This document shows, piece after piece, positions 38,565 through 46,630 of a stretch of 64,000 bases of DNA (position 1 is the stretch's first letter; each line of letters opens with the position of its first letter). This DNA is from an uncultured Bacteroides sp. (GTDB lineage Bacteria > Bacteroidota > Bacteroidia > Bacteroidales > Bacteroidaceae). The notes under the pieces are model-generated. The model ran no database searches. It was not told the DNA's origin and worked only from the letters and a program-made list of their open reading frames with translations. The position numbers and the translations under genes were made by a program. The DNA is taken from the NCBI RefSeq assembly GCF_947632445.1, contig NZ_CANRPM010000005.1, positions 22,672 through 86,671 of the forward strand, written 5' to 3'.

Positions 38565-39590
38565 TTATAGTAAGTCTATCAGTTTGTCCACATCTTCTTC
38601 GCGCGTGGCCCAGCTGGTAACGAAGCGCACCACCGTCTCCGTTTCGCCACGAGGCCCCCACAATTCGAAGGTGGCTTCGTGCATGAGGCGGTCGATGGTA
38701 TCGTTGGGCAGGCAGACGAACTGCTGGTTGGTGGGCGAATCGAGGTGGAGCTTGTAACCCTTCTCTACAAACGCCTGCTTCAGCTTCAGGGCGAGGCGGA
38801 CGGCATGGGTACCGATGCGCTGGTAGAGGCCGTCGGTAAAGAGCGTGCCGAACTGGACACCCAGCAGACGGCCCTTGGCCAACAATGCGCCATGCTGCTT
38901 GACGAGGGAGAAGAAATGAGGCAACCGCTCGGGACAAGCAGCCACCACCGCTTCGCCAAAAAGGGCACCGACCTTGGTACCTCCGATGTAGAAGACGTCG
39001 CACAGGCGGGCAATGTCCCTTAGTGTAACGTCCGTTCCCTCAGCCGCCAATCCGTAGCCCAGACGGGCGCCGTCCATATATAAAGGTATATTCGCCTCGC
39101 GGCATATACGGCTCAAGTCTTCCAGTTCACGAAGGGTGTAGAGCGTGCCCAGCTCCGTAGGGTGCGAGATGTAGAGCATGCCCGGCGCCACCATGTGTTC
39201 GTAGGTCTCGTCGCGGTAGAAGTTGCGGATATAGGCTTCCACATCGGCAGCCTTTACCTTGCCGTCGTATTGGGGCAGCGTGAGCACCTTGTGACCCGTA
39301 GCCTCGATAGCACCCGCTTCATGGACGTTGATGTGGGCCGATTCAGCTCCTAATACGCCTTCGTGGCGTGCCAGCAGGGCGTCAATGACGGTAGCATTGG
39401 TCTGCGTACCGCCTACCAGGAACTGAACGGCAGCCTGCGGACGGCCGCAAGCCTCGCGTATCAGGTTCCTGGCACGAGCCGTATAGTCGTCACAACCGTA
39501 TCCGGGCGTCTGTTCCAGATTGGTTTCTACCAGGCGACGCATCACTTCGGGATGTGCGCCTTCCATATAATCGGTATCAAAATGTAGCAT
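38565..39590 (-). CDS. ltaE: low-specificity L-threonine aldolase
   Basis: 341 aa PLP enzyme of fold type I. QFLVGGTQTNATVIDALL, LYMDGARLGYGL (PLP-binding Asp and Arg) and FYIGGTKVGALFGEA (Schiff-base Lys) are clear. It cleaves L-threonine or allo-threonine to glycine and acetaldehyde. An IS982-type end lies 1 bp upstream of the start codon, so the native promoter and ribosome-binding site appear to have been replaced. The reading frame is intact. Confidence 0.93.
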   Translation of the reverse strand: MLHFDTDYMEGAHPEVMRRLVETNLEQTPGYGCDDYTARARNLIREACGRPQAAVQFLVGGTQTNATVIDALLARHEGVLGAESAHINVHEAGAIEATGHKVLTLPQYDGKVKAADVEAYIRNFYRDETYEHMVAPGMLYISHPTELGTLYTLRELEDLSRICREANIPLYMDGARLGYGLAAEGTDVTLRDIARLCDVFYIGGTKVGALFGEAVVAACPERLPHFFSLVKQHGALLAKGRLLGVQFGTLFTDGLYQRIGTHAVRLALKLKQAFVEKGYKLHLDSPTNQQFVCLPNDTIDRLMHEATFELWGPRGETETVVRFVTSWATREEDVDKLIDLL

Positions 39591-39591
39591 A

Positions 39592-39898
39592 ACGTGAGTT
39601 CATATAAGAATAAATATAATCTGTTGTTAAATAGGAACATAGCGATAAAAGTATTAAATTTATGGTGTCAAGTTATCACATTTAAACGATTATCACTATG
39701 TTTCCAGCGTCTAAAGTTACGGAGATTTATTGTATGGCCGATGATTTTTGCAAGGAATTTACATTGCAACAGGAAAATATATAATTGTAGACAAACCTAT
39801 TAGACATCGCAACAAACCTAACCGCATGAGTGATGCTGAAGTTATTGTTATTCTTATCCTGTTTCACTCTGGTGGTTTCCGCTGCTTCAAGCGTTAAA
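39592..39898 (+). mobile_element. IS982-type insertion sequence remnant
   Basis: Starts ACGTGAGTTC like the remnants at 1381 and 60812. The transposase start MFPASKVTEIYCMADDFCKE (from 39697) is intact, then ends at a stop within about 30 codons. Further on NKPNRMSDAEV and VILILFHSGGFRCFK are readable before another stop near 39897. Only the first third of the gene remains. The remnant separates ltaE from the HAD-DUF488 operon and marks the island edge. Confidence 0.7.
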
Positions 39899-39958
39899 TA
39901 TTACACACCTAAATCACAATAATTTGCCCGTACAAGGCTTATTATTACGATTTTTTAG

Positions 39959-39966
39959 TACCTTTG
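39959..39966 (+). promoter_or_regulatory. -7 box of the structured leader and HAD-DUF488 operon
   Basis: TACCTTTG is an exact TAnnTTTG. The expected start point is near 39973-39978, some 55 nt before the five-stem structure and about 255 nt before the first start codon. A -33 TTTG at ideal spacing is not visible. Confidence 0.5.
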
Positions 39967-40031
39967 CGGTCGGATTGGGGTAACTCATTCCAGAACATAT
40001 TAGAATTTTAAGAAGCGTTATGCTTATCTTG

Positions 40032-40151
40032 TAAGTTGAAAACCTGAGAAACTTTCAAACGTGTACAAGGATAGCATAGTGGTTCTCACGCTATAGCGTG
40101 GGCTGCTATTACTACATCTGTACACAAGGTTTTCTCAGGACCGTCAACTTA
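40032..40151 (+). ncRNA. candidate structured RNA: five nested perfect stems
   Basis: Five helices nest on one axis: TAAGTTGA 40032-40039 with TCAACTTA 40144-40151; CCTGAGAAA 40043-40051 with TTTCTCAGG 40131-40139; GTGTACA 40061-40067 with TGTACAC 40119-40125; ATAGCA 40071-40076 with TGCTAT 40104-40109; and the palindrome CACGCTATAGCGTG 40087-40100 at the tip. That is 30 perfect pairs plus the terminal hairpin, in rod form. A promoter box lies upstream and the HAD gene 79 nt downstream. It could be a leader that controls the operon or a separate small RNA used by its proteins. I do not recognise it as a known riboswitch. Confidence 0.6.
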
Positions 40152-40230
40152 AGATGTGAAGCATTGCAGTTCCACGCTTCGGTGTATAATAGCAAGAGGT
40201 CTTCGGGGGCTGGGAGACACTGACTTGATC

Positions 40231-41634
40231 ATGACTAAAACAGAGTCACCGATTAATAGATACATAGAAACCTACATTAACAGCTATGTCAAGCCGTTTC
40301 GTAGTTTCATAAAAAGCAAGTATGTAGTTAATATTATTGGCCTTGCAGATTTTATTACTGTAGATGACCACGATGTGTATCTTCTTCTGCACAAATTGAA
40401 GACCTGTGATTTTGAAGTGATAATCTCCAAAGGACAAGATACTATAGACGAGATACAAGTTGAATATACTATTGAGGAGAACGTAAAAAAAGAGTTTTTT
40501 GAATATAGGATAGAAAATCTGATTTCAACTACATATTTGTCAAGCAAAACTGGCATTTCCATTGTCGGAATACTGGTTATGCAAATCATCTCACGGATTA
40601 TATGCAAATCCAAAACCATATATAAGGCGATTATCCTAGACTTGGACGATACAATCTGGAAAGGTACTCTTGCAGAAGATGGTATAGAAACTATTAAACA
40701 AAACCTTCATTCAAATGATGCCATACCATTTGTTACGTTTATGCGTTTCATACGTGCAATGGCTAAAGAATTGGGGCTGTATGTGGCTATCTGTTCACGT
40801 AATGATAAAGAAAAAGTTCTGTCAGCTATTGACAAATTTAACGAAAAGGAGTTTCCTCTAAAAGGTCATATAGACTGCATTGTTGCCAATTACAATGATA
40901 AAAGTAAAAATATAAAGACCATAGCTCAGCAGCTATCAATATTAACAAATGCTTGTGTATTTATTGACGATAATCAGTTAGTTCGTGATGAAGTCAGACA
41001 AAACCTGTCTGAGGTTTTTGTACCTGACTGGAATAGTCATGATGAACTGATAATTTTACTTGTTACATGCTGTGTCTTTGATAGATTTGAACTTTCATTG
41101 AAATCAAGAAATCGTAAACGATTATATGAAGTTCTACAACGGGAACGTGAAAAAAGTTATCTCCCTCAACTGCTTGTCAAAGTTAGTGACGATATAAACA
41201 ATGTAGAAGCAATACGCCTTTATGCAAAGTCTAATCAATTCCGGTTTGCTGAAAAAAAGGAAACTTACGAAGGATGCAAATCTTTAGTGTTTGAAATATA
41301 TAGAGACAACGGTGAGAATCTGGGAATTTGTTCTGCTGTAACTTATACAGAGAACGAACAAAATATCCATGTCTTAAACTGGGCTATCAGTTGTAGATAT
41401 TTTGAAATTGGACTCGAAGAATACATATTGATATACATCTTTACTTTAGCAAATAAGCGGACCATAACATTTGCTTTCAATGATACCGGTTTTAATGGAA
41501 AAGTCGTTGAATTAATAGAAAAGTATGAAAACAATTTTATTAGAAAAGATGAAATTCTATGTTTCATTTCAAACAGGCAATCTATAAACGACATAAAGCT
41601 TAATACCAAACTAAAAGAATATTGCAATGAATAA
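40231..41634 (+). CDS. HAD-IIIC/FkbH-like phosphatase with acyltransferase-like C-terminus
   Basis: 467 aa from ATG 40231 (MTKTESPINRYIETY). The frame is open further upstream to a GTG at 40156, but that lies beside the RNA structure. Residues 1-125 are an unassigned N-terminal domain. The HAD core has IILDLDDTIWKGTLAEDGIE (nucleophile D137), a serine in AICSRNDKEK and acidic motif VFIDDNQLVRDEV, matching subfamily IIIC/FkbH. The last ~130 residues look GNAT-like. FkbH proteins handle phosphoglyceryl or acyl carrier substrates, but no carrier protein is near. The stop overlaps the next gene by 8 bp. AT-rich, likely acquired. Confidence 0.75.
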   Translation: MTKTESPINRYIETYINSYVKPFRSFIKSKYVVNIIGLADFITVDDHDVYLLLHKLKTCDFEVIISKGQDTIDEIQVEYTIEENVKKEFFEYRIENLISTTYLSSKTGISIVGILVMQIISRIICKSKTIYKAIILDLDDTIWKGTLAEDGIETIKQNLHSNDAIPFVTFMRFIRAMAKELGLYVAICSRNDKEKVLSAIDKFNEKEFPLKGHIDCIVANYNDKSKNIKTIAQQLSILTNACVFIDDNQLVRDEVRQNLSEVFVPDWNSHDELIILLVTCCVFDRFELSLKSRNRKRLYEVLQREREKSYLPQLLVKVSDDINNVEAIRLYAKSNQFRFAEKKETYEGCKSLVFEIYRDNGENLGICSAVTYTENEQNIHVLNWAISCRYFEIGLEEYILIYIFTLANKRTITFAFNDTGFNGKVVELIEKYENNFIRKDEILCFISNRQSINDIKLNTKLKEYCNE

Positions 41635-42415
41635 AAAGTACATTTATACAGTTGGTTACACCTTATTTCAAAAAGGTAATACCATAGATGTCTATCACTT
41701 GTTTGACATATTAAAAGAGTATGGCGTAAATTTTTTGATAGATGTGCGCTCTGTGCCGTTTTCCAAGCAATATCCACAATGTAATGCCGACAACATGCAG
41801 ATTGCGGGAAATGAATTAGGCATACCATACATGAATATGCCGGAAATTGGAGCCAAAGCCAGTAGTCAACAAGAGGTTTTCTCCAAGGCATCAGACATAT
41901 TCTTTGAACAAGAGGTTTTTCCCATAGCAAAAAGTTACCGACCGGAGAAAACAGAATTGCTTGGTTCAGATGAAATTGTAGATTTTCGTAAATTCAGACA
42001 TGATGAACATTTTATAAGTGGATTAAAACGCATTGAAAATGCCTATGATAAAAACTTTACCTTATGTTTGATGTGCAGCGAGAAGAAACCGATGGACTGT
42101 CACAGATATTTCTTGGTAAGCAAAGCACTTGAACAAAGATACGGTGATTGGCTTGAAGTAAGGCATATCGTTGAAAATCCAGGTGGAGGAATCTACTTTA
42201 TATCAAATTCTGATTTGGATAAACAACTTGAGAATTTTGTTTGTGAAAGGAAGGGCATTAAAAACTTGTTGAACCCCATGTTCAAAGATGATGTTCTTGC
42301 CCATTATTTTGGAGAAACTGATAAGGAGAAACTCTACGACTTCTGTGACAGGTATTGGAATCTCATACATGGATGGAAAAGGTTTAACTATAATAATAAC
42401 GAGAACTATGATTAA
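41627..42415 (+). CDS. DUF488 family protein, long form
   Basis: 262 aa. N-terminal YIYTVGYTLFQKGNTIDVYH, then NFLIDVRSVPFSKQYPQ and the cysteine motif CLMCSEKKPMDCHRYFLVS near residue 146-164, all characteristic of DUF488. The family is uncharacterised; the conserved CxxxxxPxxCHR motif suggests metal or thiol chemistry. The C-terminal ~80 residues are an added helical region. It overlaps the HAD gene by 8 bp and the next DUF488 gene by 8 bp, so translation is coupled. Confidence 0.85.
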   Translation: MNKKYIYTVGYTLFQKGNTIDVYHLFDILKEYGVNFLIDVRSVPFSKQYPQCNADNMQIAGNELGIPYMNMPEIGAKASSQQEVFSKASDIFFEQEVFPIAKSYRPEKTELLGSDEIVDFRKFRHDEHFISGLKRIENAYDKNFTLCLMCSEKKPMDCHRYFLVSKALEQRYGDWLEVRHIVENPGGGIYFISNSDLDKQLENFVCERKGIKNLLNPMFKDDVLAHYFGETDKEKLYDFCDRYWNLIHGWKRFNYNNNENYD

Positions 42416-42872
42416 GTTATTCAACATTGGCTTTACACAGAAAACTGCAAAAGAGTTTTTTGGAATTATCAAAGCAAACAAGATTGATTGTCTTGTAGAC
42501 ATACGTCTTAACCCTAATGGCCAGTTATCACGTTTCGCTTTTGAACAAGATTTGCCGTATTTCCTTTCGGAGTTGGCAAATGGTTGCAAATATAAACATC
42601 GTGTGGACTTGGCGCCAACTAAAGAACTACTGAAAGAAGTTAGAGACAAGTCTTGTCCTATGAGCAAGGATTATAAATTGTTCGAGGCGGCATATAGGAA
42701 ACAACTTCAAACAAAGTCCGACATTTCCAACTTTGTTGAAGAGTTCAGGAAATATGAAAATGTTGTATTGTTATGTTCTGAGCCGACAAATGAAAAGTGC
42801 CATAGAAGAGTGCTTAGCGATATGCTTCTTGAGAAATTTGGAAACGACATTAAATTTGGAGGGAATTTATAA
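42408..42872 (+). CDS. DUF488 family protein, short form
   Basis: 154 aa from ATG 42408 (MIKLFNIGFTQKTAKEFFGI). IDCLVDIRLNPNGQLSRFAF and VVLLCSEPTNEKCHRRVLSD carry the family motifs in shorter form than the upstream paralogue, with only one cysteine before the CHR. Two unequal DUF488 copies in one operon suggest a heteromeric complex. The stop codon shares one base with the next start (TAATG). Confidence 0.85.
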   Translation: MIKLFNIGFTQKTAKEFFGIIKANKIDCLVDIRLNPNGQLSRFAFEQDLPYFLSELANGCKYKHRVDLAPTKELLKEVRDKSCPMSKDYKLFEAAYRKQLQTKSDISNFVEEFRKYENVVLLCSEPTNEKCHRRVLSDMLLEKFGNDIKFGGNL

Positions 42873-43507
42873 TGAGAAAACGTGTGTTTCTTCTTGCTGT
42901 CAGTTGCAAGAACGGAGGATTATGTCCGGGTGGTATTGATTTAGATAATCCAAAAGAGTGGATCCGTATTGTACGAGACGATGGTCGGGCAGGCGCTGTG
43001 CAAGGGTATGAAATAGATTTTGCCAAGCCGCTTGATGTGATAGAATTTAATGGTCGACCAATGCCACAAGGCAAACAAAAAGAAAACTGGGTGATTGATA
43101 ATCATTCTTGCAGGAAAGTTGGCACAGAATCAAAGAGAAGAGTTGTACAAGCTTATAAGCAATACGGTTATCATGGTTTTTGGAATAATGGATATCCGTA
43201 TTTAAGAGAGGATGAACTGGATAATGTGACGCAACCGTCAGAGTCCCTTTTACATGTTTCGGATGTACGAATTTATAGAAATGATTATGGCAAAGCAAAG
43301 ATTGATTTTACATGGAGTGGGTTGCGTTATCCTATAAAAGGAGTATCGCTGACAGATCAAGATTTCTATTATAAAATAGACGATGAAGAAATCTATTATG
43401 AAAACGCCATTATTGTTATATCTATTCCCAAGTATGCTGACTGGACGCATCCTGAAACAGGTGAAAAAAGAGCATATAAGTTTGTCAGTAAAGTATTTTG
43501 GATTTAG
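42872..43507 (+). CDS. dual OB domain-containing (DuOB-type) protein
   Basis: 211 aa, start MRKRVFLLAVSCKNGGLCPG. It reads KEWIRIVRDDGRAGAVQGYE, then a beta-rich C-terminal half with alternating hydrophobics (KAKIDFTWSGLRYPIKGVSL). This resembles proteins annotated as dual OB domain, a predicted nucleic-acid-binding fold. It is the last gene of the coupled operon. Together the set suggests recognition or modification of a nucleic acid or nucleotide, which is inference. Confidence 0.65.
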   Translation: MRKRVFLLAVSCKNGGLCPGGIDLDNPKEWIRIVRDDGRAGAVQGYEIDFAKPLDVIEFNGRPMPQGKQKENWVIDNHSCRKVGTESKRRVVQAYKQYGYHGFWNNGYPYLREDELDNVTQPSESLLHVSDVRIYRNDYGKAKIDFTWSGLRYPIKGVSLTDQDFYYKIDDEEIYYENAIIVISIPKYADWTHPETGEKRAYKFVSKVFWI

Positions 43508-43552
43508 TGACCAGTAAATAAGTCCTAGTTTATTTTCAGTCTATCATTAATA

Positions 43553-43640
43553 AACTATCAGTTCAAAGCCTTTAAACTGTCGGTACAACGTCTTTAAACT
43601 ATCAGTACAAAGCCTTTAAACTGACGGTTCAAAGGCGTTG
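43553..43640. repeat. 22-bp tandem repeat array, four units
   Basis: Units of exactly 22 bp start at 43553, 43575, 43597 and 43619 (pattern AACTRTCRGTWCAAAGYCTTTA). The decamer GCACTGTGTC follows at 43656-43665. It separates the four-gene operon from the AraC remnant. Confidence 0.85.
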
Positions 43641-43666
43641 TACAGCCGCCTCGACGCACTGTGTCT

Positions 43667-44112
43667 TCACGCATCGGCTTTTTCTCTATATTCGTTGGGA
43701 ATCATTCCGGTCATTCTTTTGAATACCCGTGTAAAATGCTGGGGATATTGAAATCCGAGATTACAGGCAATCTGGCTGATAGAACCGGAGGAGAGAAGCA
43801 GCCGTTCCTTTGCGGTGCTGATGATTTTGTTTTGTATCCATTCCAAAGCTGTCTTCCCCGTTTCTTTCTTAATCAGGTCGCCGAAGTAGTTGGGCGAAAG
43901 GCAAAGTTCGCCCAAGTATTCCATGATGGGCCGGGCCTTGCGGGCGGTGAGGTTGCGGCGCTTATCGAAGGGAATGCCGCCCCGCGTCAGCTCGGCATAG
44001 AGCGGACGGCAGCGGTGAATCCAGGAAGTGAGACGACGGATGTAAATAACGGTTTTTATAATGGGAAACAAAGATTGAAAGCAATAATTATCATCGCAAA
44101 AAAAAGAATTTT
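43667..44112 (-). pseudogene. truncated AraC-family transcriptional regulator
   Basis: The minus-strand frame carries a clear AraC helix-turn-helix: LSPNYFGDLIKKETGKTALE, LLLSSGSISQIACNLGFQYP and FTRVFKRMTGMIPNEYREKA at the C-terminus. The N-terminal sensing domain is absent, there is no ATG start, and upstream sequence passes straight into the MITE-like element at 44113. The segment before LSPNYFGD does not fit the family, suggesting a frameshift as well. Non-functional. Confidence 0.75.
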
Positions 44113-44313
44113 TAGTCCTGTCAACAATATCGCTTCATTATCAGCAAGTTACGGCGACGGTGACAGGAGCCGTACAAACTTTATGAAATACAATAAAAAA
44201 TAGGCTGCCTTTAAAGGCAAGGTATTTTTTATTTTTTCACGGAAATGTTTACCAAAGACTCAGTCCTGTCAACAATATCCATTGATAATCAGGCGATTTT
44301 GTTGACAGGACTA
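44113..44313. mobile_element. MITE-like element with 31-bp terminal inverted repeats
   Basis: The left end TAGTCCTGTCAACAA (44113-44127) and right end TTGTTGACAGGACTA (44299-44313) are inverted. The similarity extends to 31 bp with about three mismatches (44113-44143 and 44283-44313). TTTT flanks both sides as a possible 4-bp target duplication. A further direct copy of the first 18 bases lies inside at 44262-44279. No ORF of note lies inside. A non-autonomous transposon is inferred. Confidence 0.6.
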
Positions 44314-44374
44314 TTTTGAGCATCCATTGAAATCAGTTTGGCTTCCGTTTCCTTTTGAAAAATAATCAGACAAC

Positions 44375-44410
44375 AAACCCCTGCCCGGCTCAACGACCGG
44401 ACAGGGGTTT
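44375..44410 (-). terminator. terminator of the xylose operon
   Basis: On the minus strand AAACCCCTGTCCGG and CCGGGCAGGGGTTT form a stem of about 13 pairs with one mismatch and an 8-nt loop, followed by GTTGTCTG. It lies 27 bp after the GH3 stop. Confidence 0.7.
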
Positions 44411-44437
44411 AGGGTAAGCATTCATTGCCCTTATCTG

Positions 44438-46606
44438 TCAAAACTCGTACATTATCGTCTGCAAGGCACGGTCGTCCGAACTGCCTCCGTATAGCAACTT
44501 ATAACTGCCAGCCAAAGGATGAACCGTATTGGTAGCCGGATCCCACCAATTAAAGGTTTCCTCCGTCAGCGGCAGGCTGACCATACGGGTAGTTCCCGCA
44601 GGAATATGCACACGCTTGAAGGCACGCAGCGTCTTGCGCGGCCCGTCGGTATCGTCGGGACGGTTCAGGTAGAGCTGGACGACCTCGTCGCCATCCATAC
44701 TACCTGTATTGGTAACGGGCACCAACAGAGAGCCGTCCTTTACCTCGGCCTTGCCATAAGCAAAGGTCGTATAGCTCAATCCGTAGCCGAAGGGGAAAAG
44801 CGGCATACCTTCGAAATAACGATACGTGCGGCCCTTCATACTGTAATCCTGGAAATCGGGCAACTGACCCACATTCTTGTAGAAAGTGACGGGCAGACGT
44901 CCGGCCGGATTATAGTCACCATAGAGCACATCGGCTACGGCTATACCACCTGCCTCGCCCGGATACCATGCCTGCAAAATGGCATCGCATATCTGCGTTT
45001 CAGGCTCCAGTCCCACAGCACTGCCTGAGAAATTGATGAAGACGACCTTCTTTCCAGCAGACTTCAGTGCTTTGAGCAACCGGCGCTGGGCGGCAGGCAA
45101 CTCGATGTCTGTACGGTCGCCTCCTTTGAAGCCCGGCACATTGACTTTCATTTCTTCACCTTCCAACATCGGAGAAATTCCTCCGGCAAAGATCACGACA
45201 TCGGCACGACCGACTTGCTTCAACAGGGAGGCGGCATCCAGTGGCTTCGTCTGTTCCATCTCTTCCTGTTTATGTTTCGGTACAAAGCCTTCTGCATAAA
45301 GTGCACCGGGCACATAAATCAACCGATCTTCAGGCAGACGTTTCCGCAGAGCCTCAAGCAGCGTGACGGTATGGTTGGGGAAGCCGTTATAGTTACCCCA
45401 CTGCATCACTGAGTCGTTGGCATTGGGACCGAGAAGAGCAATGGTCATGCCCGCCTTCAACGGCAGCAGTTTGTTCTTGTTTTGGAGCAAAGTCATACTC
45501 TCGTGCGCCATGCGGAGAGCCAAAGCCTGATGTATCCGGCAGTTTACAACCGAGTCGGGAATAGTATCCCAAGGCGTGGTTTCGTCCATCTCACCCAGTT
45601 TGAAGCGGGCCAGCAGCAGACGGGATACCGAACGTTCCAAATCCGCCTCCTTAATCTTACCTTGACGAACAGCATCGACCAGCGACTTATAAGCATCGCC
45701 GCATTCCAGGTCTGTCCCCGAAAGGACAGCTGCCGACGAAGCATCCGCCTTATCCTTATGCGTCCCGTGACGGCCTTCCTCGAAGAAGTCGTAGATAGCG
45801 CCGCAATCGCTCACCACCAGTCCGTCGTATCCCCATTCATCGCGCAGGATTTGCATCAGCAAACGATCACTGTTACAACAAGGTGATCCTTCAAATCGGT
45901 TGTAGGCACACATCACTTCTTTCACGCCCGCCTTCTGCACCAAGTCTTTGAAAGCAGGCAGATAGGTTTCCCACAGGTCACGCGGAGCAATGTTTTCAGC
46001 ATTGAAACTATGGCGGTTCCATTCGGGACCGGAGTGAACGGCGTAATGCTTGGCGCAGGCATGCGCCTTATCGTACAGACTGTTTTCAGGGCCTTGCAAA
46101 CCTCTGACAACAGCCATACCCAACCGGCTCGTTAAATACGGGTCTTCGCCATAGGTCTCCTGTCCACGTCCCCAACGGGGATCGCGGAAGATATTAATGT
46201 TGGGCGTCCAAAAGGTCAAACCCTGATATATCTTATAGCTGCTGTCACGTCGGGCAATATGGTTCTTGGCACGTGCTTCGTCGCTTACAGCGGTAAATAC
46301 CACGTGGAGCAGCGAGTCGTTGAAGGCAGCACCCATGCCGATAGCCTGCGGAAAGACAGTGGCCAGCCCGTTGCGGGCCACGCCGTGCAGGGCCTCGTTC
46401 CACCAGTTGTAGGGCTTGATGCCTAAACGTGGCACGGCGGACGAATTGTTCTGCATCAACAATACTTTCTCTTCCAGCGTCAGGCGCTGCACCAAGTCGG
46501 CCGCACGTTCCTCCGGTGGAAAGGAAGCATCCTGATAGGGAAATTTATGCTGACAGGCCGACATCACAGCACCGGCCAGCAGAACAGGAATTATAATCTT
46601 TTTCAT
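44438..46606 (-). CDS. glycoside hydrolase family 3, probable beta-xylosidase
   Basis: 722 aa lipoprotein (lipobox AGAVMSAC, C18). The GH3 N-terminal barrel has CAKHYAVHSGPEW (KH 186-187) and the nucleophile D267 in GLVVSDCGAIYDF. A second alpha/beta domain and a C-terminal fibronectin III-like domain (from FPFGYGLSYTTF) follow. The plant-type BXL layout and the place after xylE argue for xylo-oligosaccharides as substrate, releasing xylose in the periplasm or at the surface. Last gene of the operon. Confidence 0.9.
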   Translation of the reverse strand: MKKIIIPVLLAGAVMSACQHKFPYQDASFPPEERAADLVQRLTLEEKVLLMQNNSSAVPRLGIKPYNWWNEALHGVARNGLATVFPQAIGMGAAFNDSLLHVVFTAVSDEARAKNHIARRDSSYKIYQGLTFWTPNINIFRDPRWGRGQETYGEDPYLTSRLGMAVVRGLQGPENSLYDKAHACAKHYAVHSGPEWNRHSFNAENIAPRDLWETYLPAFKDLVQKAGVKEVMCAYNRFEGSPCCNSDRLLMQILRDEWGYDGLVVSDCGAIYDFFEEGRHGTHKDKADASSAAVLSGTDLECGDAYKSLVDAVRQGKIKEADLERSVSRLLLARFKLGEMDETTPWDTIPDSVVNCRIHQALALRMAHESMTLLQNKNKLLPLKAGMTIALLGPNANDSVMQWGNYNGFPNHTVTLLEALRKRLPEDRLIYVPGALYAEGFVPKHKQEEMEQTKPLDAASLLKQVGRADVVIFAGGISPMLEGEEMKVNVPGFKGGDRTDIELPAAQRRLLKALKSAGKKVVFINFSGSAVGLEPETQICDAILQAWYPGEAGGIAVADVLYGDYNPAGRLPVTFYKNVGQLPDFQDYSMKGRTYRYFEGMPLFPFGYGLSYTTFAYGKAEVKDGSLLVPVTNTGSMDGDEVVQLYLNRPDDTDGPRKTLRAFKRVHIPAGTTRMVSLPLTEETFNWWDPATNTVHPLAGSYKLLYGGSSDDRALQTIMYEF

Positions 46607-46630
46607 AAGCGTTCTTTGTCCATTTATTCC

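Noticed and set aside
40231..41634. FkbH-type polyketide or capsule biosynthesis locus
   Set aside because: The HAD motif fits FkbH, but there is no acyl carrier protein, ketosynthase or glycosyltransferase gene nearby, and the partners are DUF488 and dual-OB proteins.
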